Shown: piece after piece, positions 26,826 through 35,091 of the stretch
Position numbering within the stretch: position 1 is the first letter of the stretch
Layout: each line of letters starts with the position of its first letter
NCBI RefSeq assembly: GCF_028401415.2
Contig: NZ_CP171821.2
Coordinates: 3,844,001 to 3,908,000 of the forward strand
Direction: 5' to 3'
From: Glaciecola sp028401415
GTDB lineage: Bacteria > Pseudomonadota > Gammaproteobacteria > Enterobacterales > Alteromonadaceae
Length of the DNA stretch: 64,000 nt
The notes under the pieces: generated by a model
The model's input: the letters and a program-made list of their open reading frames with translations, nothing else
What the model was told of the DNA's origin: nothing
Database searches by the model: none
Made by a program: the position numbers and the translations under genes

Positions 26826-28390
26826 TGTTGTGTACTCCTTTGACGACCGCTTACGCACACCAACAAAGATAGCGCGGTGCCGATTAATAGCTGCCATGAA
26901 AACCCAAGGTCAAATTGCGCGCTTTCAGGCAAGTAGAGGCTTTGCACGTAAGGTTGCATCATCACCGGGGTTAAAAAGCCGATTAATAAAGCGCAAGCGA
27001 TAGAAAGCGGGGAGCCTCGTTTTGTAAATAAGGCCGTAAAATAGATACCGAGCAAGCCGCTGTACGAAAATACCATGACGCTTAAAGCAAAGGCCAAAAG
27101 TGGTGTATCGGTATATTGTTGCCAGTAAAAACACAGAATCGCCATACCTGATAAGGCTAGAGCAACTATGCCCATACTGATGCGCCCTGCACGCACTAAT
27201 TGCGCTTCTGTTAAGTCTTTGTTGTTATGAATGAGGCCTCGATAGATGTCTTGCACCGCAACAGACGACATAGAGTTTAAACCCGAGTTGAGTGTGGAAA
27301 GCGCAGCGGCAATAATACCGATTGTTACAATCGCTTTTATCCCGTTTGGTAAATCGGTCAGCACGTAATACATAAAAATAGTGACGGTTTGACCTTCAAA
27401 CTGAGGCACGACTTCTGCCCCATTTTCACCACTTGCGAGCGACATAATGTCCGGGCGCTGGTAATAAATAAATAGAAGCAAGCCAATACACACGAAAATA
27501 AGCACAACCGGAATACCCATAAAAATGGATGACACTAAGGCTTTGGTTGCACTTTTAGAGTCTTTGCAGGTAAGCATGCGCTGCGTCACATCCTGATCCA
27601 GTCCAAAAGCGGCGATGTTAAGCAGTACGAAGCCAGTAATGATGGACCAAAAACTAAACACACCAGCGCTTGAAAAATCTACCGAAAAGTCAATAAAGGT
27701 TAATTTAGAGGGCTCTCCATCGCCGGGGGTTCTGAGTACGTCTATCATGCTTGAAAAGTCAGCTGGAATAGTGATGTACAGATAGAACAAAACCAACAGT
27801 GCCGCCGAAATATAAACTAAACATTGAATGGCGTCAGAGTAGATAACGCTTCGAATACCGCCGTACATGGTATAGGCGAAACCGATGGATGCAATAATGA
27901 GCACCGCCGTAACAACACTCCCAGCTTGAATGTCTCCAAATAGAATCATTGACACTGCAATGGCTGCCATGAACAAGCGTGCACCACTGGCAAAGAGGCG
28001 ACCGCTCAAATAAACAAGGCCTGCCTGATACTTTGCATTGGCGCCAAACCGTTGCTCGAGGAGTTCGTAAACCGTAAATACTTTCAGCGCGTAAAAGCGC
28101 GGAAGCAGAAAGCTAGCTACGAAGATGGCGGCAATAAACCCTGCAATATTGGTGGCTAAATAGGTCAAGTCTCCACGATAACCTTGATCAGGCCCACCTA
28201 AAAAGGTCGCAGCAGATTGTGAGGTGGCTAATACCGATATACCCACTACCCAGATAGGCATGGTATTTCCACCTAAGAAGTAATCGGTAGAGTCCTTTGC
28301 TTTTTTATTAAGTAAGTAGCCACTTACTAACAGGATAAGCCCATATGAGGCAAACACCGTCCAGTCAAGCCACGAGAATTGGTCAATCAT
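26822..28390 (-). CDS. Sodium:solute symporter (SSS family), likely MurNAc or muropeptide importer
   Basis: The 522-residue protein has about thirteen membrane segments and the SSS signature: DYFLGGNTMPIWVVGISVLATSQSAATFLGGPDQGY, GGIRSVIYSDAIQ, and a long helix 8 region AALSTLNSGLNSMSSVAVQDIYRG with sodium-site residues. Family members import sugars, sialic acid and amino acids. It overlaps both alr (upstream) and murQ (downstream) by four bases, so it is tightly coupled to MurNAc breakdown. Import of MurNAc or a small muropeptide is the simplest reading, not proven. Confidence 0.88.
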   Translation of the reverse strand: MIDQFSWLDWTVFASYGLILLVSGYLLNKKAKDSTDYFLGGNTMPIWVVGISVLATSQSAATFLGGPDQGYRGDLTYLATNIAGFIAAIFVASFLLPRFYALKVFTVYELLEQRFGANAKYQAGLVYLSGRLFASGARLFMAAIAVSMILFGDIQAGSVVTAVLIIASIGFAYTMYGGIRSVIYSDAIQCLVYISAALLVLFYLYITIPADFSSMIDVLRTPGDGEPSKLTFIDFSVDFSSAGVFSFWSIITGFVLLNIAAFGLDQDVTQRMLTCKDSKSATKALVSSIFMGIPVVLIFVCIGLLLFIYYQRPDIMSLASGENGAEVVPQFEGQTVTIFMYYVLTDLPNGIKAIVTIGIIAAALSTLNSGLNSMSSVAVQDIYRGLIHNNKDLTEAQLVRAGRISMGIVALALSGMAILCFYWQQYTDTPLLAFALSVMVFSYSGLLGIYFTALFTKRGSPLSIACALLIGFLTPVMMQPYVQSLYLPESAQFDLGFSWQLLIGTALSLLVCVSGRQRSTQQ

Positions 28391-29562
28391 TCGCTTCTCT
28401 CATTTGTCATCACTCCTTGATATTTGCGCTTTACGCGGCTCGAAATACGGGTCATTAGTTCATATCCAATAGTGCCAACGTGTTCAGCCACTTCATTAAC
28501 CGACACGTGTTCTCCCCACAGCTCCACTTCGTCAAACAAATCAATGTTACTATGGTCTGTCACGTCAAAAGTGAGCATGTCCATGGATACACGCCCGACC
28601 AGTTTGATTCTTTGTCCCTTGCAATAGGCGGGTGTACCGCTTGGTGCATGACGTGGATAACCATCTGCATAGCCAATGGATACCGTCGCAATTGTTGTTT
28701 GTCGCTGAGCTTGCCATGTTGCTCCATAGCCCACCGTATCTCCCTTTGGAATATGGCGAATAGCTACAACTTTTGCGACTAAGGTCATCGCGGGTTTTAA
28801 TGTCGGTCTGGTAATAGAGTTATTCTGCTTATCGGAACTCATGGTCTTTGAGAGTTCTGATGGAAGTTCAGGTAATCGCGGGAGTTTATAGTCGCTTGGA
28901 AAAGGTGAGCTGCCGTAAAGCGTAATGCCGATGCGATTGTAGTCTTGTTTAGCATCTTTATGTTCAATTGCTCCTGCGGAATTGGCAATGGACAGGGCAA
29001 ATCCATGCGCTTTAGCCTTGTCTAAAAAGCTCGAGATTTGCGTAGCAGCATGCGAGTTATTTGGCTCATCTGCGCACGCAAGATGCGTTGCAATGACTGA
29101 ATGCCGATTAATAACAGATGTGTTTTCAGCAATAATCTTTTCAAAGTCTTCAATGGGAAATCCTAAGCGGTGCATACCCGTATCGAACTTCAACCAAAGG
29201 TGGGCGCCAAGCGAAGAGCGTTCTTTTAATTCGCCCAACCACGCTAACTGTGCTCTGTTATGAACCATCCAATGCAAGTTTTCACTGAATGTAAGCTTGA
29301 GCTCGTGCGCTTGATGCGGGCCTTGAAGTATGAGGATTGGTTTACTAATACCAGCCTCTCGCAAGTCAAGCGCTTCGTCAATAAACGCAACGGCGAACAT
29401 ATCTACGTCATCCTCAATATGGCGTGCGACTTGTATTGCGCCATGTCCATAAGAGTCCGCTTTTACAACAGCAACCACCCGACTGCTTGGCGAATAGGCT
29501 TTCAGCAGCGTGAGATTGTAAGTAAGTGCATTTAAATCAATGCGGGCGTAGGTGTGTCTCAT
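28387..29562 (-). CDS. alr: Alanine racemase
   Basis: The 391-residue protein is a fold-III PLP enzyme: K34 in VVAVVKADSYGHGA binds PLP, RIGITLYGSSP follows near 215, and the C-terminal beta-domain contains VGYGATW, GYADGYPRH, GRVSMDML. It interconverts L- and D-alanine. Inside a muropeptide operon it more likely serves breakdown of D-Ala from wall peptides than wall synthesis, like dadX. There may be a second alr elsewhere. It overlaps the symporter gene by four bases. Confidence 0.93.
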   Translation of the reverse strand: MRHTYARIDLNALTYNLTLLKAYSPSSRVVAVVKADSYGHGAIQVARHIEDDVDMFAVAFIDEALDLREAGISKPILILQGPHQAHELKLTFSENLHWMVHNRAQLAWLGELKERSSLGAHLWLKFDTGMHRLGFPIEDFEKIIAENTSVINRHSVIATHLACADEPNNSHAATQISSFLDKAKAHGFALSIANSAGAIEHKDAKQDYNRIGITLYGSSPFPSDYKLPRLPELPSELSKTMSSDKQNNSITRPTLKPAMTLVAKVVAIRHIPKGDTVGYGATWQAQRQTTIATVSIGYADGYPRHAPSGTPAYCKGQRIKLVGRVSMDMLTFDVTDHSNIDLFDEVELWGEHVSVNEVAEHVGTIGYELMTRISSRVKRKYQGVMTNERSE

Positions 29563-29564
29563 AC

Positions 29565-30758
29565 TTATTGATGAACCTCTGGCTTGGCATCATTTTCAAT
29601 CCAGGGTGTCAACTCTTCATAGTGCTGAATCCCCAAACCCGGAGTGGTGTTTAGGCGAATATTGGCATCCTCAAATGTTGTCGCATTTTTTATTGGATCG
29701 TATTGACCTAAGCTTGGACCATCTAAGTCAATAAAGCGAATGACATCAGGATGAGCATAGGCTAAATGGGCAGCCGCAGCCACGCCAATACTGCCCTCGA
29801 GCATGCAACCAATCATGCACTGTATGCTGTGCTGTCGACAATACTCGATAATTTTTTCAGCGCCATACAAGCCGCCTGTCTTTGCTAGCTTAATATTAAC
29901 GATGTCGCAAGCTTGCATCTTATGCAAACGTTTTACTTGCTCCAAATTAAACGCACTTTCATCCGCCATCAGTGGGGTTAGTGTATTGGCTTTAATAGCC
30001 TGTAAGCCTAAATAGTCAATTGCGGTCACCGGTTGCTCTATTAATTCAAAATGGATGTCATTTGCCTCGAGCGTTTGCATGATTTTAATCGTTGTAGCGG
30101 CATCCCAACCTTGATTGACATCGAGTCGAAGTGCGAGGTCCTTAGCTGCGTGAGCCTTATGGATGTGCTGCACAATTTTCTTAATGCGTATTAAGTCTTC
30201 AGCGGGTTGGTTGCCTATTTTTATTTTTAAACAGCGATAGTTCCGTAAAAGTGCATGATCAATGTCTATGCACATCTGTTGAATGTCATTTACGCTGATT
30301 GTGTAGTCGGTTTCCAGCAGGGGTATACGCGACGACTGTCGATGATTATTAGCAATTGGATGTTTGTCCCGCAAAAATTCAAATAAGGCTTTATTATGGT
30401 ATCGGGAAACAGCATCGTGTAATGCAATATCTGCGGCGGCTTTAGCATTGCTGCCAATTGTAGGGAGTTGATAAAGTTCGTCTATTAAATCGGAAAAATC
30501 GTCCAGTGACCGGTTAGTTAACCAAGGCCTAATAACATCCTTAAAGGCACGGAAGATTGATTCATGGCTATCGCCGGTAATTTTTACAGTATCAGGCGCT
30601 GAACCGAAGCCGCTCACAACGTTCTCAGGTTGATTCGGATCAGAGCAATTGAGTCTGATGACAATATCGTGAATATCGTTCACTTCACGTATGGCTGTCC
30701 GAAAGGGCGTGCGCAGAGGTACTTTATGACTAAACACGGAAACAGAATCAACTAGCAT
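29565..30758 (-). CDS. L-Ala-D/L-Glu (dipeptide) epimerase, enolase superfamily
   Basis: The 397-residue protein matches muconate-lactonizing-type enolase enzymes: K178 and K180 (CLKIKIG) as base, metal ligands D213 (DVNQGWD), E241 (ELIEQPV) and D266 (MADESAF), and a second lysine near 290-293 (NIKLAKTGG). E. coli YcjG of this group converts L-Ala-D-Glu from peptidoglycan into L-Ala-L-Glu for peptidases. The operon context (alr, murQ, namZ) supports this. It lies two bases before alr on the minus strand. Confidence 0.9.
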   Translation of the reverse strand: MLVDSVSVFSHKVPLRTPFRTAIREVNDIHDIVIRLNCSDPNQPENVVSGFGSAPDTVKITGDSHESIFRAFKDVIRPWLTNRSLDDFSDLIDELYQLPTIGSNAKAAADIALHDAVSRYHNKALFEFLRDKHPIANNHRQSSRIPLLETDYTISVNDIQQMCIDIDHALLRNYRCLKIKIGNQPAEDLIRIKKIVQHIHKAHAAKDLALRLDVNQGWDAATTIKIMQTLEANDIHFELIEQPVTAIDYLGLQAIKANTLTPLMADESAFNLEQVKRLHKMQACDIVNIKLAKTGGLYGAEKIIEYCRQHSIQCMIGCMLEGSIGVAAAAHLAYAHPDVIRFIDLDGPSLGQYDPIKNATTFEDANIRLNTTPGLGIQHYEELTPWIENDAKPEVHQ

Positions 30759-30798
30759 GAGGGTACGTCGCTTGCGGGCGTGATTATATGCACTTGCT

Positions 30799-32274
30799 TC
30801 ATTCTTGCTTTGAAAACAGTTTTCGGAGGCTTTTTGTCAGCAGCACCTGCATCTTTTGCCCTGCCAATGGCAAGTTCTCCTCACGGGCTTCATCCACAGC
30901 TACCTGCGCGGCAATCGTAAATTCTCTGCCGCCTTGAAATTGCGGTAGACAGACATGTGCTAGCACCACATTTTCGGTGGTCGAGCGCGTTTCGCTTGGC
31001 CCCCAGCCTATCTTTTGAAAGACTCGCCATTGCCCATCACTGACCTTATCGAGCACATTTTTAGGATTTTTAACGCTCTCGCCAGATATGGCTTCGGCTA
31101 GCGCATAATGCAACATGGTCGAAATACCTAACATCATCCCTCCGACACGTTTGTCTGAGTAGGAATTGCCGCTACCATAAAAAAGGGTGGACAGGTCTTG
31201 CGTCGTCAACATGGGATGAGCGGTGCTTGGGTCTCTATCGTGCGTGGCTAAACGTTTTAACCATTCTGCTTGAGCAAGCGTTGTCATCGGTTTATTGCCC
31301 GTTAATCCGCAGCTTTCACAGCGATAGGGTAAGTAGCCAGGATCGTCGGCAGCATTTAAAAATGGACTAATGGAGGTACTTTTATCTTCGTCGAGCATTT
31401 GCCAAATGTAACTACTAGGTTCAAAAGCCACTGGACCGTAAGCACCCCGAAAATAGCTTTTTGAATCAGAGAGTTTTAACCACTCATCGTAAAACAAAGC
31501 GCTAAGGTAATCTCTGCCCGCGAGATTGGCAAAGAATGTGGCCAATGCATTAGATTCTCCAGAAGCAGTACCAAACGCTTCGTAGCTATTGATCCCGGTT
31601 ATCATATCTGCCACGAAGGTCTCGCCAACTTTTGCCTGCGCCCCAAGTCCTTGTTGTCTCATCTTCGCCAACGCACCCGTGAAAGCAAATATTTTTGATG
31701 AACTCCATGGTTCATATAGGTCATTATGGCTATTGTCATTACTTAAATAGCGATATTTAAGGGTAGATGTATCAGCGTTTTGCCTATCATTTTGCTCAGC
31801 TTGAGCAAAATCTATCAGCAGAATACGCCCCTCGCTTGCAGGAATGTCGAAAAACTCTGGGGAATGAGAAATTCGTGACTCCCAGCCATCTTCAGTGCTT
31901 TTGCTTTCCCGCGAGCTAAGATAGCGTTCATTGTTCTTTGCCTGAAGCTGACAGTTTATGGTCTTTGATACCAAGTTACTTGGCAGGTATGGGGCAGCGT
32001 TCATCACAGTTTCATAAAACTCCTTTTCGCGGGATGCGGCTTCCATTCTCTGAACGGTTTGGATACTCGCTTGGTTATTATCCGTATTTTCTTTAAGGGT
32101 TTGCTGATCATTTTTACCGCACCCAAGGCAAAGCAATGCACAAACAACTATTAAAGCAATCTTAATTGGTGAATATGCAACGCTTCGATATACTATAAAG
32201 CTCGAGCTTGTGCGCTTAAAACGAACATCATTAGATGCACGATATTTAGCACAAAGGCTATCAATTATTACCAT
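30799..32274 (-). CDS. Lipoprotein serine hydrolase (beta-lactamase/PBP-like)
   Basis: The 491-residue protein has a hydrophobic segment and lipobox LCLGC near residue 52, unusually far from the first ATG. The frame has no good later start before the lipobox. An EPWSSSKIF motif supplies S-x-x-K near residue 192, and GTASGESNAL may supply the second motif, as in penicillin-recognising serine hydrolases. It also has four cysteines in YRCESCG and neighbouring segments. It likely acts on wall peptides in the periplasm. It is the first gene of the six-gene operon that ends with namZ, 24 bases from operator C. Confidence 0.7.
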   Translation of the reverse strand: MVIIDSLCAKYRASNDVRFKRTSSSFIVYRSVAYSPIKIALIVVCALLCLGCGKNDQQTLKENTDNNQASIQTVQRMEAASREKEFYETVMNAAPYLPSNLVSKTINCQLQAKNNERYLSSRESKSTEDGWESRISHSPEFFDIPASEGRILLIDFAQAEQNDRQNADTSTLKYRYLSNDNSHNDLYEPWSSSKIFAFTGALAKMRQQGLGAQAKVGETFVADMITGINSYEAFGTASGESNALATFFANLAGRDYLSALFYDEWLKLSDSKSYFRGAYGPVAFEPSSYIWQMLDEDKSTSISPFLNAADDPGYLPYRCESCGLTGNKPMTTLAQAEWLKRLATHDRDPSTAHPMLTTQDLSTLFYGSGNSYSDKRVGGMMLGISTMLHYALAEAISGESVKNPKNVLDKVSDGQWRVFQKIGWGPSETRSTTENVVLAHVCLPQFQGGREFTIAAQVAVDEAREENLPLAGQKMQVLLTKSLRKLFSKQE

Positions 32275-32297
32275 TATTCAAAATTACGTGTAACATT

Positions 32298-32312
32298 TGG
32301 AATAATTTATTA
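32298..32312 (+). promoter_or_regulatory. Predicted operator C (kinase/serine-hydrolase divergon)
   Basis: TGGAATAATTTATTA is an exact 15-base copy of operator A. It sits between two divergent gene starts (24 bases from the lipoprotein gene and 42 from the kinase gene), where one bound protein could control both operons of the locus. Confidence 0.62.
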
Positions 32313-32353
32313 ATCCCTGTTTGCTGGACAATGTCAATGGAAGAATGCGCTTG

Positions 32354-33253
32354 ATGGCAAAATATATTATTGGGGTAGATGGCGGCGGCAGCAAATGCAA
32401 GGCGTCTTTATACCGTTTATCAGCAACACAGCAAACTTCACACCTTGGTGATGATGCATCACCTATTGCTTCGATTGTGACAGGGCCCGCAAATGTCTTT
32501 AGCAGTTTTGACCTTGCTGCCAGTTCAATAATGTCGGCAGCTACCCAGCTTTGTGAACGACAAAATATTAAATTAGCACAGTGTATTTTGAGTGCCGGTT
32601 GCGCCGGTGGCGGAATGTCGGCGGCACAAACTAAGTTTAAGCTTTGGCAGCACCCCTTCGCTAAAGCGTATCTACTAAGCGATGTTGAGGCCTCATGTAT
32701 TAGCGCAAACGCCCAGAAACCATGCGCGTTGATCATTATCGGTACAGGGTCGTGTCTTGCGCTATATCACCCTGACGAGTTCAGTACTTTAGGCGGACAT
32801 GGTATGCTGCTTGGAGATATAGCTGGTGGGGCGTGGTTAGGTAAGCAAGTACTTACTTGGTATCTGCAATTTCTGGATGGGCTAGAAGATTCTGACCCCT
32901 TATCTGAGGCAATGGCGCAACATTTAGGGCGTGACGCAAATGCGGTGGTCGAGCGCTTTTCTCATGACTGTGCAAAACAACTTGCGTCTTGCGCTCACTA
33001 TGTGTTTGAACAGCGAGTATCATCCCCGGTTTGCCAGGCTATATTGCATCAATCTACCCGCTACATATCGGCTCTTATCAATAAAGCTCGTGAACATAGC
33101 GAAGCAGTCTTTATTGATGGTGGACTTGCTTCAAGCTATCTACCTCTGCTAAACGGGCAGCGTTCCGACTCACTAAAAAGGCCATTTAAAAGCGCAGAGC
33201 ATGGTGCTTTTTTACATGGTTCGAAAATGTATCGAATGGAAACTGAGAAATAA
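32354..33253 (+). CDS. BadF-family amino-sugar kinase (GlcNAc/MurNAc kinase type)
   Basis: The 299-residue protein opens with the ATPase phosphate loop YIIGVDGGGSKCKASLY, and has ASCISANAQKPCALIIIGTGSC and GGHGMLLGDIAGGAWLGKQ, as in the BadF/BadG group that includes GspK glucosamine kinase, NAGK and MurK. MurK of Clostridium phosphorylates MurNAc and GlcNAc. In this locus the enzyme would make MurNAc-6P for MurQ after non-PTS uptake. Start ATG 32354 puts the phosphate loop at the usual distance; ATG 32345 and TTG 32321 are alternatives. Divergent from the namZ-murQ operon. Confidence 0.85.
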   Translation: MAKYIIGVDGGGSKCKASLYRLSATQQTSHLGDDASPIASIVTGPANVFSSFDLAASSIMSAATQLCERQNIKLAQCILSAGCAGGGMSAAQTKFKLWQHPFAKAYLLSDVEASCISANAQKPCALIIIGTGSCLALYHPDEFSTLGGHGMLLGDIAGGAWLGKQVLTWYLQFLDGLEDSDPLSEAMAQHLGRDANAVVERFSHDCAKQLASCAHYVFEQRVSSPVCQAILHQSTRYISALINKAREHSEAVFIDGGLASSYLPLLNGQRSDSLKRPFKSAEHGAFLHGSKMYRMETEK

Positions 33254-33256
33254 AAC

Positions 33257-34426
33257 ATGTTAGTACATTGGGACGACATTCTATTACTTCATGAACAGTT
33301 AAGTGAAGATGAGCGCATGGTTCAGGCAAGCGCAAAAGACTTCGCACAAACTGAATTAATGCCAGGGATCATACAGGCAAACAGGCGATCTCAATTTGAC
33401 ACTCGTATTATGCGAAAAATGGGCGAAGCAGGACTGTTAGGCGCAACTATTGATGGCTACGGATGCGCAGGTGTGAACTACGTCTCCTATGGCCTTATTG
33501 CCCGAGAAATTGAGCGCGTCGACAGCGCATACAGAAGCGCGTTAAGCGTGCAGTCATCGCTTGTCATGCACCCTATATTCGCTTTTGGCAGTAAAGCGCA
33601 AAAAGAGCGTTATTTGCCCAAGCTTGCACGCGGTGAACTTATTGGCTGTTTCGGCTTAACTGAATCAGATGCAGGGTCAGACCCGGCCTCGATGAAAACC
33701 GTCGCGAGGAAAATCGATGATGGTTTCATCTTAAATGGCAGTAAAATGTGGATCACAAACTCTCCTATTGCGGATGTATTTGTTGTTTGGGCAAAACTGA
33801 CTGACACGGGTGCCATTCATGGCTTTGTTCTGGAAAGGGGAATGAGTGGCTTGTCGGCGCCTAAGATTGAAGGCAAACTTTCGCTGAAAGCGTCCATCAC
33901 AGGTGAGATTGTGATGCAGGATGTAAAAGTAAATGCAGACGCGATCCTGCCAAAAGTGAGCGGCTTGAAAGGGCCATTTTCGTGCTTAAACATGGCTCGC
34001 TACGGCATTTCATGGGGCGTGTTGGGAGCCGCGGAGTTTTGTTGGCATCAGGCGCGTCAATATGGCCTTGACCGCAAGCAGTTTGACAGACCCTTAGCGC
34101 AAACACAGTTATACCAGACAAAACTAGCGAATATGCAAAGCGACATTGCCTTGGGTTTACAAGGTACGTTGAGACTTGGCCGTCTAATTGACGCTAAAAA
34201 AATGAATCCAGCCATGATTTCGCTTATGAAGCGGAACAATTGTCAAAAAGCCTTGGACATTGCGCGCGACGCTAGAGACATGCACGGCGGTAATGGCATC
34301 AGTGACGAATTTCATGTAATGCGTCATATGATCAACCTTGAAACAGTGAATACCTATGAAGGAACACACGATATACATGGTTTGATATTGGGAAGAGCGC
34401 AGACTGGATTGCAAAGCTTTTTCTAG
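33257..34426 (+). CDS. gcdH: Acyl-CoA dehydrogenase, glutaryl-CoA dehydrogenase type
   Basis: The 389-residue flavoprotein shows GCFGLTESDAGSDPASM, WITNSPIADVFVVWAK, MARYGISWGVLGAAEFC and the catalytic Glu in TYEGTHDIHGLILGRAQTG, matching glutaryl-CoA dehydrogenase, which oxidises and decarboxylates glutaryl-CoA to crotonyl-CoA in lysine and tryptophan breakdown. It follows the kinase by three bases, so it is in the locus transcript. A link to diaminopimelate-derived lysine is possible but speculative. No clear ribosome site is visible before the ATG, consistent with coupling. Confidence 0.88.
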   Translation: MLVHWDDILLLHEQLSEDERMVQASAKDFAQTELMPGIIQANRRSQFDTRIMRKMGEAGLLGATIDGYGCAGVNYVSYGLIAREIERVDSAYRSALSVQSSLVMHPIFAFGSKAQKERYLPKLARGELIGCFGLTESDAGSDPASMKTVARKIDDGFILNGSKMWITNSPIADVFVVWAKLTDTGAIHGFVLERGMSGLSAPKIEGKLSLKASITGEIVMQDVKVNADAILPKVSGLKGPFSCLNMARYGISWGVLGAAEFCWHQARQYGLDRKQFDRPLAQTQLYQTKLANMQSDIALGLQGTLRLGRLIDAKKMNPAMISLMKRNNCQKALDIARDARDMHGGNGISDEFHVMRHMINLETVNTYEGTHDIHGLILGRAQTGLQSFF

Positions 34427-34471
34427 CATTAGGCTTTCAACCATGTTTCTTTGGCGCATGGAAATGCATGC

Positions 34472-34540
34472 AAAAAAAAAGAGACCGTGTAATCTTCTGC
34501 GGGCACATAATTACAGAAGTTGTATGTCACAACGGTCTCT
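34472..34540 (-). terminator. Terminator with branched stem after the thioredoxin gene
   Basis: Read on the minus strand, AGAGACCGT pairs with ACGGTCTCT across a 43-base loop that itself contains CTTCTG/CAGAAG, followed by a run of nine T. It ends the minus-strand gene at 34562; on the plus strand no T-run follows, so it should not end gcdH transcripts. Confidence 0.65.
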
Positions 34541-34561
34541 ATCAACGCATTCACTATAGTT

Positions 34562-35026
34562 CTACTGAACCTGATAAGCCATCAACACTTTATGTAAATT
34601 AGCTTGATATTGATTTGGGTCAAATATAAGCGGAAGTTCAGTCACTTTCTCGCCTTTCTCATCAAGTACGAGCACCCTAGGAAACCCAATTAAATCGTGA
34701 GTTTTGGCAAAGCCTTGCCCTTCTGCGGAATCGTGATCTATTTCAACGAAGGTAAAATGCTCAGATATAGTGTCTGCAACATCTGCATTTGCAAAAACTT
34801 CCTGATCAAGCTTGCGACAGCTAGGGCACCAAATCGCAGAATAATCGGCCAAAATGAGCGTCTTTTTTTCTGCCGCAGCGCTTAGACCTTGCTCAAGGCT
34901 GAGTATTTCAAAGGGTATTGCTTTGCGCGCTAGCTCACCTAAGTGGCTTTGCACAAACCGATTACCAAAATACAAAAGTGAAAATAGACCTACAACAACG
35001 GCGGCATTGACTGCGAATTTGCGCAT
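34562..35026 (-). CDS. Membrane-anchored periplasmic thioredoxin-like protein (CPSC)
   Basis: The 154-residue protein has an N-terminal membrane segment (about 6-26) and a thioredoxin domain with active site WCPSC near residue 67 and the cis-proline loop GFPRVLVLD. It resembles the C-terminal domain of DsbD and TlpA-like reductases, so it probably reduces disulfides in the periplasm. Unlike the protein at 10336-11145 it keeps both cysteines. It stands alone; its target is not visible from context. Confidence 0.82.
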   Translation of the reverse strand: MRKFAVNAAVVVGLFSLLYFGNRFVQSHLGELARKAIPFEILSLEQGLSAAAEKKTLILADYSAIWCPSCRKLDQEVFANADVADTISEHFTFVEIDHDSAEGQGFAKTHDLIGFPRVLVLDEKGEKVTELPLIFDPNQYQANLHKVLMAYQVQ

Positions 35027-35091
35027 AACGAGAAACAGCTTATTTTTAACGTGGCGATGCTAATATAGACCGCCACACATAAGGAATTATT

